A stretch of DNA of 64,000 bases from Leguminivora glycinivorella (GCF_023078275.1 NC_062992.1:14669706-14733705); one strand, 5' to 3'. Shown: positions 40,921 through 52,334, counted from the stretch's first letter. Made by a program: numbers and translations. The notes: a model not told the origin generated them from the letters alone.

Positions 40921-41085
40921 ATCATACACGAAAGAAAAAACGACTAGACCACCCGTCCGCCAACACACTCCCGGCCGCCAGCGGTGGTCTAGTGGTAATG
41001 ACGTTAGCCGCGTAAGCTGAAGACCCGGGTTCGATTCCCGGCTCGGCCACTAGCGGGCCTTGTCGTTTTTTCTTTCGTGTATGAT
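40921..41085 (+). mobile_element. tRNA-derived SINE with inverted copy of its own tail
   Basis: The tRNA-like body at about 40991-41050 has GGTGGTCTAGTGGTAATG (box A) and GGGTTCGATTCCCGG (a near-perfect box B and T-arm). Its tail GTCGTTTTTTCTTTCGTGTA at 41062-41085 is repeated as an exact 24-bp reverse complement at 40921-40944, which continues into TAGACCACC, the complement of the head. The whole is a foldback structure. Confidence 0.7.
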
Positions 41086-41416
41086 GTGTATTTCAATTCA
41101 TATATAGTAGTGTGACTACTTGAAAAAGAATAAATCAAAAATATACAATAAAATAATTTGATTTGTTCACTATTTGAATTTACTATTATTATTCTTTTAC
41201 TACTTTGCCATTATTATTCTTTTATTTTATATCTCAAATCGCTAACTGTGTACAAATAAATGTAATTGAAAACTGTGTTTGAGCGGGGCTTCCTGTCACA
41301 GGTATTATAAATATGTACAAGACTTAAGTACTAGGAAGTCTCAAACTGCGAGTGTTATGTTGTAAAATAGTTGATGATATAAATGTTTTTTTATTTGTTT
41401 CTGATTTTGAATTGAA

Positions 41417-42796
41417 TCCATACTAATGCGAAAGTAACTCTGTCTGTCTGTCTGTCTGTCTGTTACGCTTTCCCGCTTAAACCACGCAACCGATTTTGAT
41501 GAAATTTGGAACAGACAATCTTTAGACCTTGAGACAGAACATAGGCTACTTTTTATTTCGAAAAAAAGGGATGAAGGGGTTGAAAAAGAGGTTGAAAGTT
41601 TGTATGGGATTTCTTAATTTTAAAAGATAAAACCATGAAACTTTATATTTTCGCACTTGATAAGAAATCATTGAACATCTTGATAACGGATAGGGATAGG
41701 GATAGGGATAGGGATAGGGATAGGGATAGGGATAGGGATAGGGATAGGGATAGGGATAGGGATAGGGATAGGGATAGGGATAGGGATAGGGATAGGGATA
41801 GGGATAGGGATAGGGATAGGGATAGGGATATAGGGATAGGGATAGGGATAGGGATAGGGATAGGGATAGGGATAGGGATAGGGATAGGGATAGGGATAGG
41901 GATAGGGATAGGGATAGGGATAGGGATAGGGATAGGGATAGGGATAGGGATAGGGATAGGGATAGGGATAGGGATAGGGATAGGGATAGGGATAGGGATA
42001 GGGATAGGGATAGGGATAGGGATAGGGATAGGGATAGGGATAGGGATAGGGATAGGGATAGGGATAGGGATAGGGATAGGGATAGGGATAGGGATAGGGA
42101 TAGGGATAGGGATAGGGATAGGGATAGGGATAGGGATAGGGATAGGGATAGGGATAGGGATAGGGATAGGGATAGGGATCGGGATAGGGATAGGGATAGG
42201 GATAGGGATAGGGATAGGGATAGGGATAGGGATAGGGATAGGGATAGGGATAGGGATAGGGATAGGGATAGGGATAGGGATAGGGATAGGGATAGGGATA
42301 GGGATAGGGATAGGGATAGGGATAGGGATAGGGATAGGGATAGGGATAGGGATAGGGATAGGGATAGGGATAGGGATAGGGATAGGGATAGCGATACGGG
42401 TACGGATACGGATAATAGGGGTATCGTTAGAGGGATACGGATAATCGGTAGGCGGTCTCTTACAATCAATGTGCTCTAAGACGATCGTTGTTTGCTTGCT
42501 TGAAGATTACGTTTGCGATAAGTATAAGCAAAATGTAAACATTTTTAAGGGATAATAGAAAAAAGTACTTTTTACCCACCGATCACAGTGTCGAAATACG
42601 GGCTATGTGGGATGTTTATAAAGGTTTCCCCAGCGTATATAGAATTACCTACGCTGTGGTCGATGTGTAATATTTCTACAATCATTATGTGCAATCGAAA
42701 TAATCGCAGATAAATATACCAGAGAAACCTAAGGATCCAAATGAAAATCTTAATGAATACTTTTATTACGCGGGCGAAGCCGCGGGTAAAAGCTAG
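41417..42796 (+). mobile_element. Helitron-like element carrying a GGGATA array
   Basis: It starts TCCATACTAATGCGAAAG (41417, preceded by A) and ends CGGGCGAAGCCGCGGGTAAA, AGCTAG (CTAG at 42793-42796, followed by T). This gives the 5'-TC, the 3' hairpin + CTAG and the A/T target of Helitrons. Inside are a CTGT microsatellite (41442-41463), the 700-bp hexamer array and a 350-bp flank shared with the inverse copy at 31896-32500. No Rep/helicase coding region. Confidence 0.8.
41688..42390 (+). repeat. GGGATA hexamer array, about 117 units
   Basis: Nearly pure GGGATA units run for about 703 bp. The only visible disruptions are a 2-bp TA insertion near 41829 and one A-to-C change at 42180, before the array decays into GGGTACGGATAC variants at 42390-42440. 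The 2-bp insertion explains why the plus-strand frame switches from Asp-Arg to Ile-Gly dipeptides. Neither strand encodes a real protein. Confidence 0.95.
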
Positions 42797-43169
42797 TTGA
42801 TTATAAACTTTATTAAACTAATTGAAACTTACAGATATGTCAATCAAGCTCTTTATTATCGGACATAACTCATATTCATAGCCCACAGTCAACTTCTTGA
42901 CACCCACGGAAGGAAAGGGGGGGTCAAAATTCTTAGTTCCCATGACGACCCTTACGATGTCCGTATAATATTGATAAGCCCTCATTAGGTCCCTTTTTAC
43001 CGGACCTGACTTGTAACCTATATTAGAATTTGTACAGAGAGGAATTTAACATTGCGTGGGTGATATCGAGACGCCCACACTTCGACCCACGTAGAAAATA
43101 AGAGCTTAATTCTGCTTTGAAAATTTGTTACAATGATGTTGATATAAATAATGTGGACAAAAAGAGTTT
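42797..43169. other. Gene-free stretch
   Basis: CTTGACACCCACGGAAGGAA at 42896 recurs at 60421 (GACACCCACGGAAGGAAAGG), showing a short shared repeat. Otherwise featureless. Confidence 0.35.
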
Positions 43170-43686
43170 ATAATTATTAGAGAGCGGATTTCATGTAGCG
43201 ATTTAAATATTAATATGGATATGATTAGTGCATTTTTTTAAATACATGTCATGTGGATTATATTATATTATATTATATCGCATCTACATCGCACACCGCA
43301 AACTTCGCTGACTAATTAGATTAAATTAATGTTATTTTCTTTAAATGTAATTATTTTTGTAAATATCTACATTTAAAGAAAAGTATTTCATTCTAAATAA
43401 AGGAGTTTGTATACAGGAAGCGAATTCTTTTAATTTTTCTATTTTTTGAGTCGTAATATAGAAGTTTTCACAAGAATTTATATAAATAAATTATTAAAAA
43501 TATACAAACATTTTTTTATTTATTCATTATATTATGATTATTATTTTTGCCCAATATTCACAAAAGCATCCAAAAAGGGTTTTACTTTTATACATTTTTT
43601 GTGTGTAGAAAAAATAATAAATTATGCGAGTCATATCCATATTAATATTTAAATCGCTACATGAAATCCGCTCTCTAATAATTATT
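43170..43686. repeat. TIR element with perfect 55-bp arms
   Basis: 43170-43224 and 43632-43686 are exact reverse complements containing AGAGAGCGGATTTCATGTAG. The interior is AT-rich and includes a second hairpin (TTTTCTTTAAATGTA at 43333 and its complement at about 43368). Non-coding, probably non-autonomous. Confidence 0.75.
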
Positions 43687-44045
43687 TACCGTCATTCTTA
43701 ATAGCCTGATATTGACCGGGATATACAGTGTGTAGCAACTAGCAAGCCTTATACTGGCGATAAATAAAACTAGACGAACAATTCATTAGTGTTATCAATG
43801 AATATGAGGTGTTTCAAGTTAGTTTTGAATTAATTTTTGAAAAACTTAAGCGACCCCGCACACAATGGCCACTAGTCGCCACCACTAAACGCGACCACCA
43901 GTGATTTGGTCAGGCTCAGACGCGGCCACTCACACGCTCGGTGTGTGCCGATGCTATACAAAATGTATGGAGAAACGCGTCCGCAGCTACTAGTGGCCGC
44001 CACTAAGTGGCCAATGTGCGGGGGCTCTAAATGCTCAATGTAATG

Positions 44046-44215
44046 TAATCATCATGATCATCATTTCAGCCATTAATCGCCCACTGCTGAGCACAGGCCT
44101 CCCTTCATGTACGCCACTTATCCCGGTCCTGGGCTAATCTCATCCAGAAGTGCCCGTCGCTTCGTTCGAATGTCGTCCATTCAACTAGCCAACGGATACC
44201 AGGCGCTTCTTACAT
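44046..44215. repeat. LINE-type 3' repeat (CATCATTTCAGCC family)
   Basis: ATCATCATTTCAGCCATTAA, CCACTGCTGAGCACAGGCCT, and CTCATCCAGAAGTGCCCG form the standard 3'-UTR-like repeat widespread in Lepidoptera (memory-based). No coding part. Confidence 0.55.
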
Positions 44216-44338
44216 CCGATGTAATGTAAAATGTAAACATAAGTGTGATGAGTGTAAACCTATGTGCGATGACAGCTTATGACAGAAACACAGATAAATA
44301 AATAAATACGCACAATTTAAGGATGTCATGAAAAGTAC

Positions 44339-44520
44339 AAGTAAGGGCATTTATTTGTGTTATGAGCACAGATATTTGTTCCCGAGTCATGGATGTTTTC
44401 TATGTAACTATATAAGTATTTGTATATATCGTTGTCTGATTACCCACAACACAAGCCATCTTGAGCTTACCGTGGGGCTCAGTCAATCTGTGTAGAATGT
44501 CCTATAATATTTATTTATAA
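44339..44520 (+). mobile_element. SINE family B, head missing
   Basis: It begins at GTAAGGGCATTTATTTGTGT, immediately after where box B would be, and runs through GAGCACAGATATTTGTTCCC to CCTATAATATTTATTTAT. The copy is 5'-truncated. Confidence 0.7.
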
Positions 44521-45190
44521 CATGAATAAAACAACGAAATCACTTCGTTCACATTCGTGGTTAAGGTAGGTAGTAAAATAAATCAATACTGTAACAAGTT
44601 GTAATATTAGAATCGAATTCAAATACCCACTGTTACTTGTAGAGGGTTTGTGAATGTGGTATTAGTGTCAAATAATATCGTTGAAATATTGATGTTTGAT
44701 ACAAAAGCTTCAAAAGAGATAAAATACTCGTAGACATGTGTTTATTTTTATTAGTGAACTGCCTGTGTGAATAAAATTATACATACATAACCTCTTCAGT
44801 CCTCGTGTACAAATTTTGGTACATACATATTTAATTTTTATACAGTAATAAAAGGTTCCATATTCAAAAACAAAAGAAAACAAAACAAAACCAATTTGCG
44901 ACAAAAGAAAATCTATTTAAGAATAAACAGACATTATTGACAGTCGTGTAAACCCAGCCATTCATCACAGCATAAGATAAGATATCCCGCAAATCCCTCC
45001 GATTCATCTTTTATTTCTAATAAAAAGCGTTTTCGCGTTTTTTCAATACTTTTTAATGGTTACTGTATTTACTGGGTCCACGAAGAAAGCTCTTTTATCG
45101 GAGATACGGCCGTGTTCGATTTTATTACAGGCTTAAAATCTTTGAATGAGATTCTCATCAAGATTTTAGTTTTATGTTATTTTTGTATTT
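44521..45190. other. Gene-free stretch
   Basis: AT-rich, no ORF above chance and no recognised repeat. Confidence 0.3.
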
Positions 45191-45191
45191 A

Positions 45192-45850
45192 TATGTCTTT
45201 CCCAACACGGAACAATGGTGTTCCGGACCTTTCGGAGGCGTGCGCGGGGCCCAAGCCAAGGCGTCGAGGCCCTTTTAACACTTTAATTAAATATAAGGAG
45301 TACACCGAGTACATGTTGCCTTTGCCCGTATCATGGGACACACAGAGGCAGCATCCGCCAGGGTGTAAGAACTATTTGACAGTTAATGGAATCTAAAATG
45401 AACGGGGCTATTGGATGTAAGTGATATGATGGACTAAATACTGGGCTATCGGATAAAAAACCGGACGCCTGTCTAATAAAACGGTATCCAATTTTATTTC
45501 CGGCAGACGGTGTCTCGTCCTCACAAGATGGGCCCCCACAAGAAGCGACAGCCAAGATGGCTCAAGGGCAACACCGGTGTGAGGACTCAAGGGTGTCGAG
45601 AGGTGTACACCGCTTTCTGCCCAGTGGCTGTCAAGCCACTGTACCAATTCGCGTCTTATGCAAATTTTCACTAACAACTCCACTCTGGACGGACAGCCAA
45701 GGTAAGCCAGAGGTAGATAGTCCCGTCCTACCCACCCGCCTTACGGGTAACAGAACTCCCCAGGAGCACTCGGGTACGTGGGGTCGCTGTTCCCCAAAAG
45801 CTGGCCACAAGCTGCCGTTGCACTAAAACCAGTGGGCCCATCGTCACATC
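45192..45850 (+). mobile_element. 0.7-kb interspersed repeat, copy 1
   Basis: It starts near TCTTTCCCAACACGGAACAA and carries TTCCGGACCTTTCGGAGGCG, AACACCGGTGTGAGGACTCA and CTTACGGGTAACAGAACTCC. It ends at CATCCCTACGCC followed by TTATTATT-type repeats. It matches 52335-53062 throughout, with small gaps. The family link to 26558-26945 suggests the 3' UTR of a LINE. The ORFs across it are not conserved between the two copies. Confidence 0.7.
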
Positions 45851-45859
45851 CCTACGCCT

Positions 45860-47090
45860 TATTTTTGTATTTATTATTATTATATTCCCTTTATTTATTT
45901 TCGTTAGTTAGGATTATTATTATAATGTGCTTACTCTTGGCCACAGACTAGCCGAGGCGAAGACGTGGCCTACGATGGAGCGAACTCGCCCAGAAGGTGA
46001 CTTGATTTGAAAGATTTTTTTCCTATTACATTTCTTATGTTCTATACTAACCACCGAGAAAAGATTCGCCCGTTTTAGATTTACACTCTGTAAATTGTAA
46101 ATTGTAGAATTTGTAGCCTTAACTTTTGATATTTTTGTCACTAAGTAACTGAGAAACTTTAAAGTTTAAAACGATACTATAAACTTGGCCATCTGGAACT
46201 GTGTAGCGTATTTTCTTGTTTAAAACAATTGTCTGTTCTCAGAGCAGTGAGATAAAATCGGTAAGATTATACACACGTTATTTAATTTAAGTGGGACTTA
46301 GAGTTTGAAATTTACGGCGGAGAAGCAAAAACTACGGGTGGCCTTCGAATTTTAGGAATCTGAATTTGATGCGATAACTGTGGTCTATTTCTCAATATTA
46401 ACAATTGTCGCCCGACAGTGACAGTTCGCTGTTCATTGCCTGTTCAAAAAGGAAATATTGACGCTGAGTAACAATGTTACTTATCAACACAGAAATAGGC
46501 ACGGAATAGGCTAGCACGAAATAAAGCACCACATAATTAGAAGAAAAATATGGACAGTGGTTATGTTTAAACATAATTTCCATTTAAAGAGTCAAAGAGC
46601 AAAATATAAAGTAAATGAATTGACCGTGACGTCACTCCTCAGTATTTCATAGTAATTCCATATCGTTTTGACAGTTCTTAAAAAGAAGCTGATTTGACTA
46701 GTAGGAAACTAGCCTATTGTCAATGTCACTGTGATAAAATAACCCGCTGAAAACTAACTTTTTTCCAGTGTATATGCCGTATATGGTGGTTTCTTTTCTG
46801 CACTTGTGCATAAAATAGTACATTTCTTGTCAATGTCGAAAATGTATAGGGCGAAAAGCACTGAAAACACTGTACAATACTAATACACGAGCAAAGAGGA
46901 AATTCGTCGTGTTTTAATTTATCGCGACTCATTTCGAACTTCCTCTTTTCCGCACTCTTAACATAATAGGTACATCCTAGTGACAAATAATAATTATGAA
47001 ATAATGAAACCTTTATAAGGTTATTGTCCCATTTTGTGTTAATTTTGTCCAGAACGCGGATATTGAAAACACAAAAAAAAAACTAAAATC
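45860..47090. other. Gene-free stretch
   Basis: No gene. The interval 46870-46960 contains AATTCGTCGTGTTTTAATTT, an inverted relative of the repeat at 47850-48030. The rest is unassigned. Confidence 0.3.
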
Positions 47091-47092
47091 AA

Positions 47093-47150
47093 AATATTTA
47101 TTCAGTAAATAGGCCACAGGGGCACTTTTACACGTCACATACCATCATTT
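47093..47150 (-). repeat. LINE 3' end sharing sequence with 30172
   Basis: TTTATTCAGTAAATAGGCCA and CAGGGGCACTTTTACACGTC match the block at 30169-30205. Confidence 0.55.
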
Positions 47151-47517
47151 TTTTCTAAAATCACAAAAAAGTAGCCCAATGAAAAAACTACTGCTTGGAC
47201 CGGAATGCCGCCCTAGTTGAGGACAAAGTGGCGAAGTTTGCCAGTTTAAGTTGGCCGTATTATAGCTATAGTTGCACGGGGGACATGCTTTCAGAAGGTT
47301 TTTTAAGTTATAGTTCGACCTGGTTTGAGAATTGATAACGGTTTGAAATAATCGTGGAATCTTGCAGAAGAGATTTTGAGATTCTAACTTAGACACCCAT
47401 GACATTGTTTAATTTATTTTTAGTTTAAGTTTAGTCTAGAAGCTGTTTTTTTTTAATTATTATATTGACATGATTTTTTAAATATTAACTGCCTGTTTTC
47501 CAAATATTTGCACGCCT

Positions 47518-47652
47518 GGGGGCCGATTTTTGAGTCTCACGGCGTTCGAATTCAGAAAATTGTCACTGAAAATAATTCACCGTTCACAATTTTTTCAATT
47601 CACCGTTTTCAACCGGTATTTTAGTGACAGTGAGACTCAAAAATCGGCCCCC
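47518..47652. repeat. MITE with 23-bp inverted ends (GGGGGCCGATTTTTGAG)
   Basis: GGGGGCCGATTTTTGAGTCTCAC ends are exact inverse copies at 47518-47540 and 47630-47652. The 135-bp unit contains GAATTCAGAAAATTGTCACT. A diverged relative is at about 30628-30735. Confidence 0.75.
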
Positions 47653-47849
47653 TGAAGGCAGACTGAACGCACGGATTTATTTATTTTGTAACACCTTATA
47701 ACTGTGTTCTATGCAAATAAATTCTTTGAATCTTTGAAAGAAAAATAAACGAATAAAAATACACACACTACTCAGTTCACCAAAAATACTACATACACAT
47801 AGATCAAATTCAAGCACCCTTCATAAAATAGTAACATTGCGATACAAGT

Positions 47850-48030
47850 GCGAAAAAAGGAAAGAGAGGAGTGGCGATAGTTTAAAACACGAGCACGACC
47901 GTAGGGAGTGTTTTAAATCGACACGAGTTACGAATTTCCTTTTCACATGTGTATCGTACAACGTTTTTCAGTACAGATGGCCCTCCGAAGTTTCGACCTG
48001 GCATATAATGAACCACTTCTCGCACTAGTG
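47850..48030 (+). repeat. Interspersed repeat shared with 50180-50330
   Basis: TAGGGAGTGTTTTAAATCGA followed by GAGTTACGAATTTCC and CACATGTGTATCGTACAACG. The copy at 50180-50330 has the same order with substitutions. Non-coding. Confidence 0.55.
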
Positions 48031-48390
48031 TGTAAACAAAACACGATTTGTACTGAAAAGGTATTTTTTAACCTAAATCGCTGTCGCTTGTGGCCCCGCT
48101 TGTCGCTCATGACTTACGACCGCGGAAAACAGATATGAGAGCTAAAGTTGCACACGTGAATAGTTTCGATGATAACCGCTCAACTCAAGGCTTCGAAATA
48201 TGAAGAATATATGTCGGAAATATTCACCACACACGTATTCACATTAAACCACTGTATATTATCAACGTCTTTAAAATATTTGAAATTTTAAGCAGGGGCG
48301 GCTCACTCTGTGATTCTATCGCCGTGCTACAAGTACATGCCGGCGGCCGCGAGTTCGCGGCCCATTCAGTGGTGACATCCTTCGCGCGGC

Positions 48391-48744
48391 GAACATCAAA
48401 GGAGTGAGCCTTCTGTACTTGTACTATTATATCATCATTCTCCTTGCCCCGGCATTTGCCACGGCTCATGGGAGCCTGGGGTCCACTGTGACAACTAATC
48501 CCAAGATTTGGCGTAGGCACTAGTTTTTACGAAAGCGACTGCCATCTGACCTTCCAACTCGAAGGGTAACTAGGCCTTATTGAAATTAGTCTGGTTTCCT
48601 CACGATGTTTTCTTTCACCGAAAAGCGACTGGCAAATATCAAATGACATTTGTCGGCTGCTCGCGTTCTGTCTGTTTGTTAATGTAGGTAAGAATTTAGA
48701 ATGGCGGCATTTTGTGAACATCAAAGGAGTGAGCCTTCTGTACT
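48391..48744 (-). mobile_element. SINE family A fragment inside a 29-bp direct repeat
   Basis: A minus-strand SINE piece (about 48430-48651) lacks the tRNA head. It and 64 further bases are bracketed by a 29-bp direct repeat starting GAACATCAAAGGAGTGAGCC at 48391-48419 and 48716-48744. The repeat is longer than the usual 10-15-bp duplications of this family. Confidence 0.7.
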
Positions 48745-49120
48745 AAAAAGTTCAAATCTCATTTCGATATTTTTTTTTATTTGTTAATGCTATATTTTGT
48801 GTTTTTTTCCTTAAGAGAGATTTAACGAACTTGAATTACTAGTAGGTATTGTAGGTAATAACAACTTAAGGTGCATTGGGGTAATTTAGAAGCACAGAAA
48901 TGCTCTGGTAATTTCTAAAGGGCAATCTTGATAAATAATAGCGATTTTTGTGTGACTTTAAACGAAATTAAACGACTTTCGAAATTACCCCAGTGCACCC
49001 CAATAAGTTTTAGGTGTTTTAGCTCAGTTACACTACTATTTTTAGGTATTTAAAAAAATTGTTTAAAATAAAGTACGTTTTTGTCCGGAGAATAGATATT
49101 TGACCGATTGGTATCAAACC

Positions 49121-49475
49121 GCTGTCGCTTATGCCTAGGCTATGTGAGATGTTTCAACGGTAAACCTCAAGCCGTTGCCGCTTATACCAACCCGCTCATC
49201 GCTCATGATTTGTTCTAACTTGGCCACGAAGGAGAGAATTTGACTACCGTGAGATGTCTGATAGATGGATTTCAAGTCACTACCGCTTATACCAACTCGT
49301 TCATCGCTCATGGCTTGTTCCAACTTATCCACGAACGAGAGAACTTGCATACATGAGGTAAATATATTTTATAATAAAAATAAAATAAAGTCGCTACCGC
49401 TTATGTTAACCCGCGTATAGCTTATGACTTGTCCCAACTTGTCCACGGAGGAGAGAACTCGGCTACGTGAGATGT
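49121..49475. repeat. 105-114-bp tandem repeat, three full copies
   Basis: The unit marker CCGCTTATACC or CCGCTTATGTT occurs at about 49179, 49284 and 49398, and each unit ends with CCACGAA/GGAGGAGAGAA and TACGTGAGATG-like words. A partial unit precedes it and a stray relative is at about 48080-48130. On the minus strand two adjacent units stay open as about 35-residue repeats (49135-49350). Confidence 0.75.
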
Positions 49476-50179
49476 GTGAGGATGTCGGAACATGTTTATT
49501 GCGTCCGACTCTACCTCCATTCAAGTTTTATTGCTCTACTTAGATTACTTGGAATCTTTATAGTGCAAGGGGTCATTATGTGGAAAAAGCTATGTCTATT
49601 ACTATATGAAGGGCTAAGAATTTACTACCCTTTTTTAGGGTTGAAAAACGGAACCCTTACAGGATCACTCGTTTGTCTGTCTGTCCGTTGTCACAGCCAA
49701 TTTTCTCCGAAACTACCAAACCGATTAACTTGAAATTTGGCACACATATGTAAACCTGTGACCCAAAGATGGACATGTAATTCTAATTTAAGTGTCGTAG
49801 AAAAATCGTTACTTTTGCCATAGAATAACTCAGGGAGCTTGAGCGTTACTTTTAGGTAAGGAAAAGTTTGTACAAAAATTAAGGAAAAAGTTAAATTTGT
49901 TTTTATCAATTCCTATTTTGTTACCAAGATTTTGTTGATGAATTGAGATTTTATTAAGATTTATTTCGTCATTAATGTTCTCTAGTATCTATATTTTCTT
50001 AATTATAACAATTAACCCGTATATATCTTACGAAAGTCGACTTATATTACTAAATGTTGGTAACAAAATAGGATCAATTAAAATTTGCTGACGTGGCTTG
50101 AGTATGTACAAAGTTGCCGGAAATTGCTCAAGGATAGGCTTTTTAACATTTATTTAATCATATACATAATAGTTTATTA

Positions 50180-50330
50180 CGATACAAGTCGTGATAAATT
50201 AGAACACGAACGTAGAGAGTGTTTTAAATTGACACAAGTTGCGAATTACTTATTCGCACATATATCGTAAAACTTTTCACAGTGGATCATTTAAACTTTT
50301 AACATAATTGTGCAATGAGTTCGTTACCTA
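50180..50330 (+). repeat. Second copy of the 47850 repeat
   Basis: CGTAGAGAGTGTTTTAAATT, CACAAGTTGCGAATTACTTA and a CACATATATCGTAAAAC block mirror 47895-47965. Confidence 0.55.
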
Positions 50331-50699
50331 ACAAGTGTGGTAATATAGCGCCAATGTACTGTAAATACACGTTGTAACTTGAGGGAACCGAAAGATTTTA
50401 AATACGTATTTCTGAGGGCAAAATAAAAATAAAATTTATATGACGTCAACAAATTTCGCCAAAAAAGTGCTGTGTATGCAATTTCACATAAAAAGTATAT
50501 ATATAATAGCGTTTTGAGAAATATTAAGTAATTGTTATTTTTTTAAAGCTTGTAACTCTGAAAGTAGGCGAAATCCAGAAAAGTTTATACATATGACATT
50601 TTAGTCTTCTAATATGACGAGGAATACGCTGTTAAAATTATTCGGTTTCCTAATGTTACACCGTGCATATTATCGAGTGAGCAAGTAAGAATATTATTT

Positions 50700-50800
50700 A
50701 TATATTATGTGCTAGGCAGAAAAACTGCAAATAGAGAGGAGTTCCGGACTGTGGTAGCCGACATCCGATTAGGATATGGCACCTGAAGAAGAAGAAGTAA
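50700..50800 (+). pseudogene. LINE C-terminal scrap with GAA tail
   Basis: In one frame 50711-50770 reads a short NREEFRTVVADIRLGYGT-stop segment, then GAAGAAGAAGAAG. This resembles the last residues and tail of RTE-type insect LINEs. Too short to be certain. Confidence 0.4.
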
Positions 50801-50809
50801 GAATATTTA

Positions 50810-51298
50810 GGATCCATAAAGAGAGCACAAATGAAGGAGCTTCTTCAAGTAATCCCAACTGAAGATATCAACGATATTTCCCCTTTTAATTTCACAGTTC
50901 CTAGGTTTCCTAGTGCTCTTATAAAACCTCATTAAAACATTATTAATGTCGTCCATTTTTCTCAGCTCCATAAAAATCTATGGCGCGGAATGAGGACTTG
51001 TCTTATATAACTTTTATAAATGTTCTTAATCTGACCAAGAAATCTTTTTGTCTGAATTTTAAGGACTTTCCCAAAATTATCAAGGTTTCATAAAGATACA
51101 AATTGTATAACATGACATCCGTGTGATATTCAAATAAGTATGAAAAACTATTATACATATACAATACTCGTCAAATTAATACAAAATGTTAAATATGCAA
51201 TATCTCCAATTATATATTGAAGAAACAGTTTCAATGATTAAACTTAGGTGCATAACATACCAAACATTACATACATTTTTTTGCGACTTATTTTATAT
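50810..51298. other. Gene-free stretch
   Basis: AT-rich, no ORF or recognised repeat. Confidence 0.35.
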
Positions 51299-51478
51299 TC
51301 ACACTAATATTATAAATTAATGGGAAACTGTGTGTCTGTTTGTTTGTCCGTCTTTCGCGGCAAAACGGAGCGACGAATTGACGTGATTTTTTAAGTGGAG
51401 ATAGTTGAAGGGATGGAAAGTGACATAGGCTACTTTTTGTCTTTTTCTAATGCGAGCGAAGCCGCGGGTAAAAACTAG
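51299..51478 (+). mobile_element. Small complete Helitron-like element
   Basis: 180 bp starting TCACACTAATATTATAAATT, with TTGTCCGTCTTTCGCGGC, CAAAACGGAGCGACGAATTG and GGCTACTTTTTGTC. The terminal GCGAGCGAAGCCGCGGG hairpin region and AAAACTAG are followed by T. It is the best template for reading the Helitron split by the retrovirus at 18082/25565. Confidence 0.8.
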
Positions 51479-51547
51479 TCATGCATAATCGTCTGCGAGC
51501 GATAATGACTACATAATATTATTAGATTAAAAGAAAATTTTATAATT

Positions 51548-51625
51548 AAAAATTCACATCTTCGACAGGCCTTGAACCTGCGATCTTCTGGATTGCCTGT
51601 CCAGCTGGTCTGACCAACTACATAA
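51548..51625 (-). repeat. tRNA-like sequence
   Basis: The minus strand has TTGGTCAGACCAGCTGGACA (box A-like) and GCAGGTTCAAGGCCTGTCG (box B and T-arm). Stem pairing is partial; probably a SINE head or tRNA relic. Confidence 0.4.
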
Positions 51626-52059
51626 GCATACACATGTAGCTAACATTAATGTATAAATGGATACAATACAATTTTAAGATTTAATAATAATAATAAGCCA
51701 CGGATGCCTGCTTTAGGTATGTGTGCGAATTTATCTTTTTTTTTTTTTAATTATAGTTCAATAAAACTATTGAACTATTGAACTTTTTTTTTGTTTTGTT
51801 CAATCTATCGAGCGTAACGTTTTCTAAAACGCCAAAGACTCGTGCTAAAGGGTCTTATCGCAGCGAAAACTTTTATCTCTGTCGAGTTATGAAGTCAAAC
51901 GGGCAATTTGACTTGTATGATGGATGGTTCGAGATTGGGACAACAACTGGGCGAGGTTCAAACTAAAAGCTCAGGGCAGGGGGCTGATCTTGATTCAAAG
52001 ATTTGTTGCAGTTCTGTTCTGATGATATTTAGTCTTAAGGAGCTCTATAGTATGACCAA

Positions 52060-52178
52060 GGACGATACAATACCGGGACAGGCAAAGCCCATACAAAAAG
52101 CGTACCTGAAATGCATGGGCCTGTTAGGCTTAAAACTAGATGGCGCTGTTTCGCAGCCTGGAAGTGGCCAAAATATTT
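52060..52178. repeat. Second copy of the 8788 repeat
   Basis: AAGGACGATACAATACCGGG and ACTAGATGGCGCTGTTTCGC followed by CAGCCTGGAAGTGG, as at 8788-8890, with a short extra segment in the middle. Confidence 0.5.
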
Positions 52179-52334
52179 TCTTGTGTTTTTATTTTTTTGT
52201 TTATTTATTTATTCATGAACAATAACAATTGTGTCTGAATGTACTACATCTAAATATTAATCTAACATGCATAAATTTTACAACATATAGTAAAAGCCAA
52301 ATGCCAAAAAATCTCAATTAGAATATTATTATTG

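Noticed and set aside
40986..41060. Functional tRNA gene
   Set aside because: Box A and B are good, but acceptor pairing is incomplete and a SINE tail with its inverse copy is attached.
41688..42390. Telomeric array
   Set aside because: Insect telomeres are TTAGG; GGGATA lies inside Helitron ends and is flanked by repeat DNA on both sides.
41546..42469. Long ORFs of 307 and 269 residues on opposite strands
   Set aside because: They are translations of the GGGATA array (Ser-Leu/Pro-Tyr and Asp-Arg/Ile-Gly dipeptides) with no unique domain.
45408..45826. Overlapping 90-residue ORFs in the 0.7-kb repeat
   Set aside because: Frames are not preserved between the two repeat copies.
49121..49475. 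CRISPR-like array
   Set aside because: Units are over 100 bp, degenerate and without unique spacers, in a eukaryotic genome.
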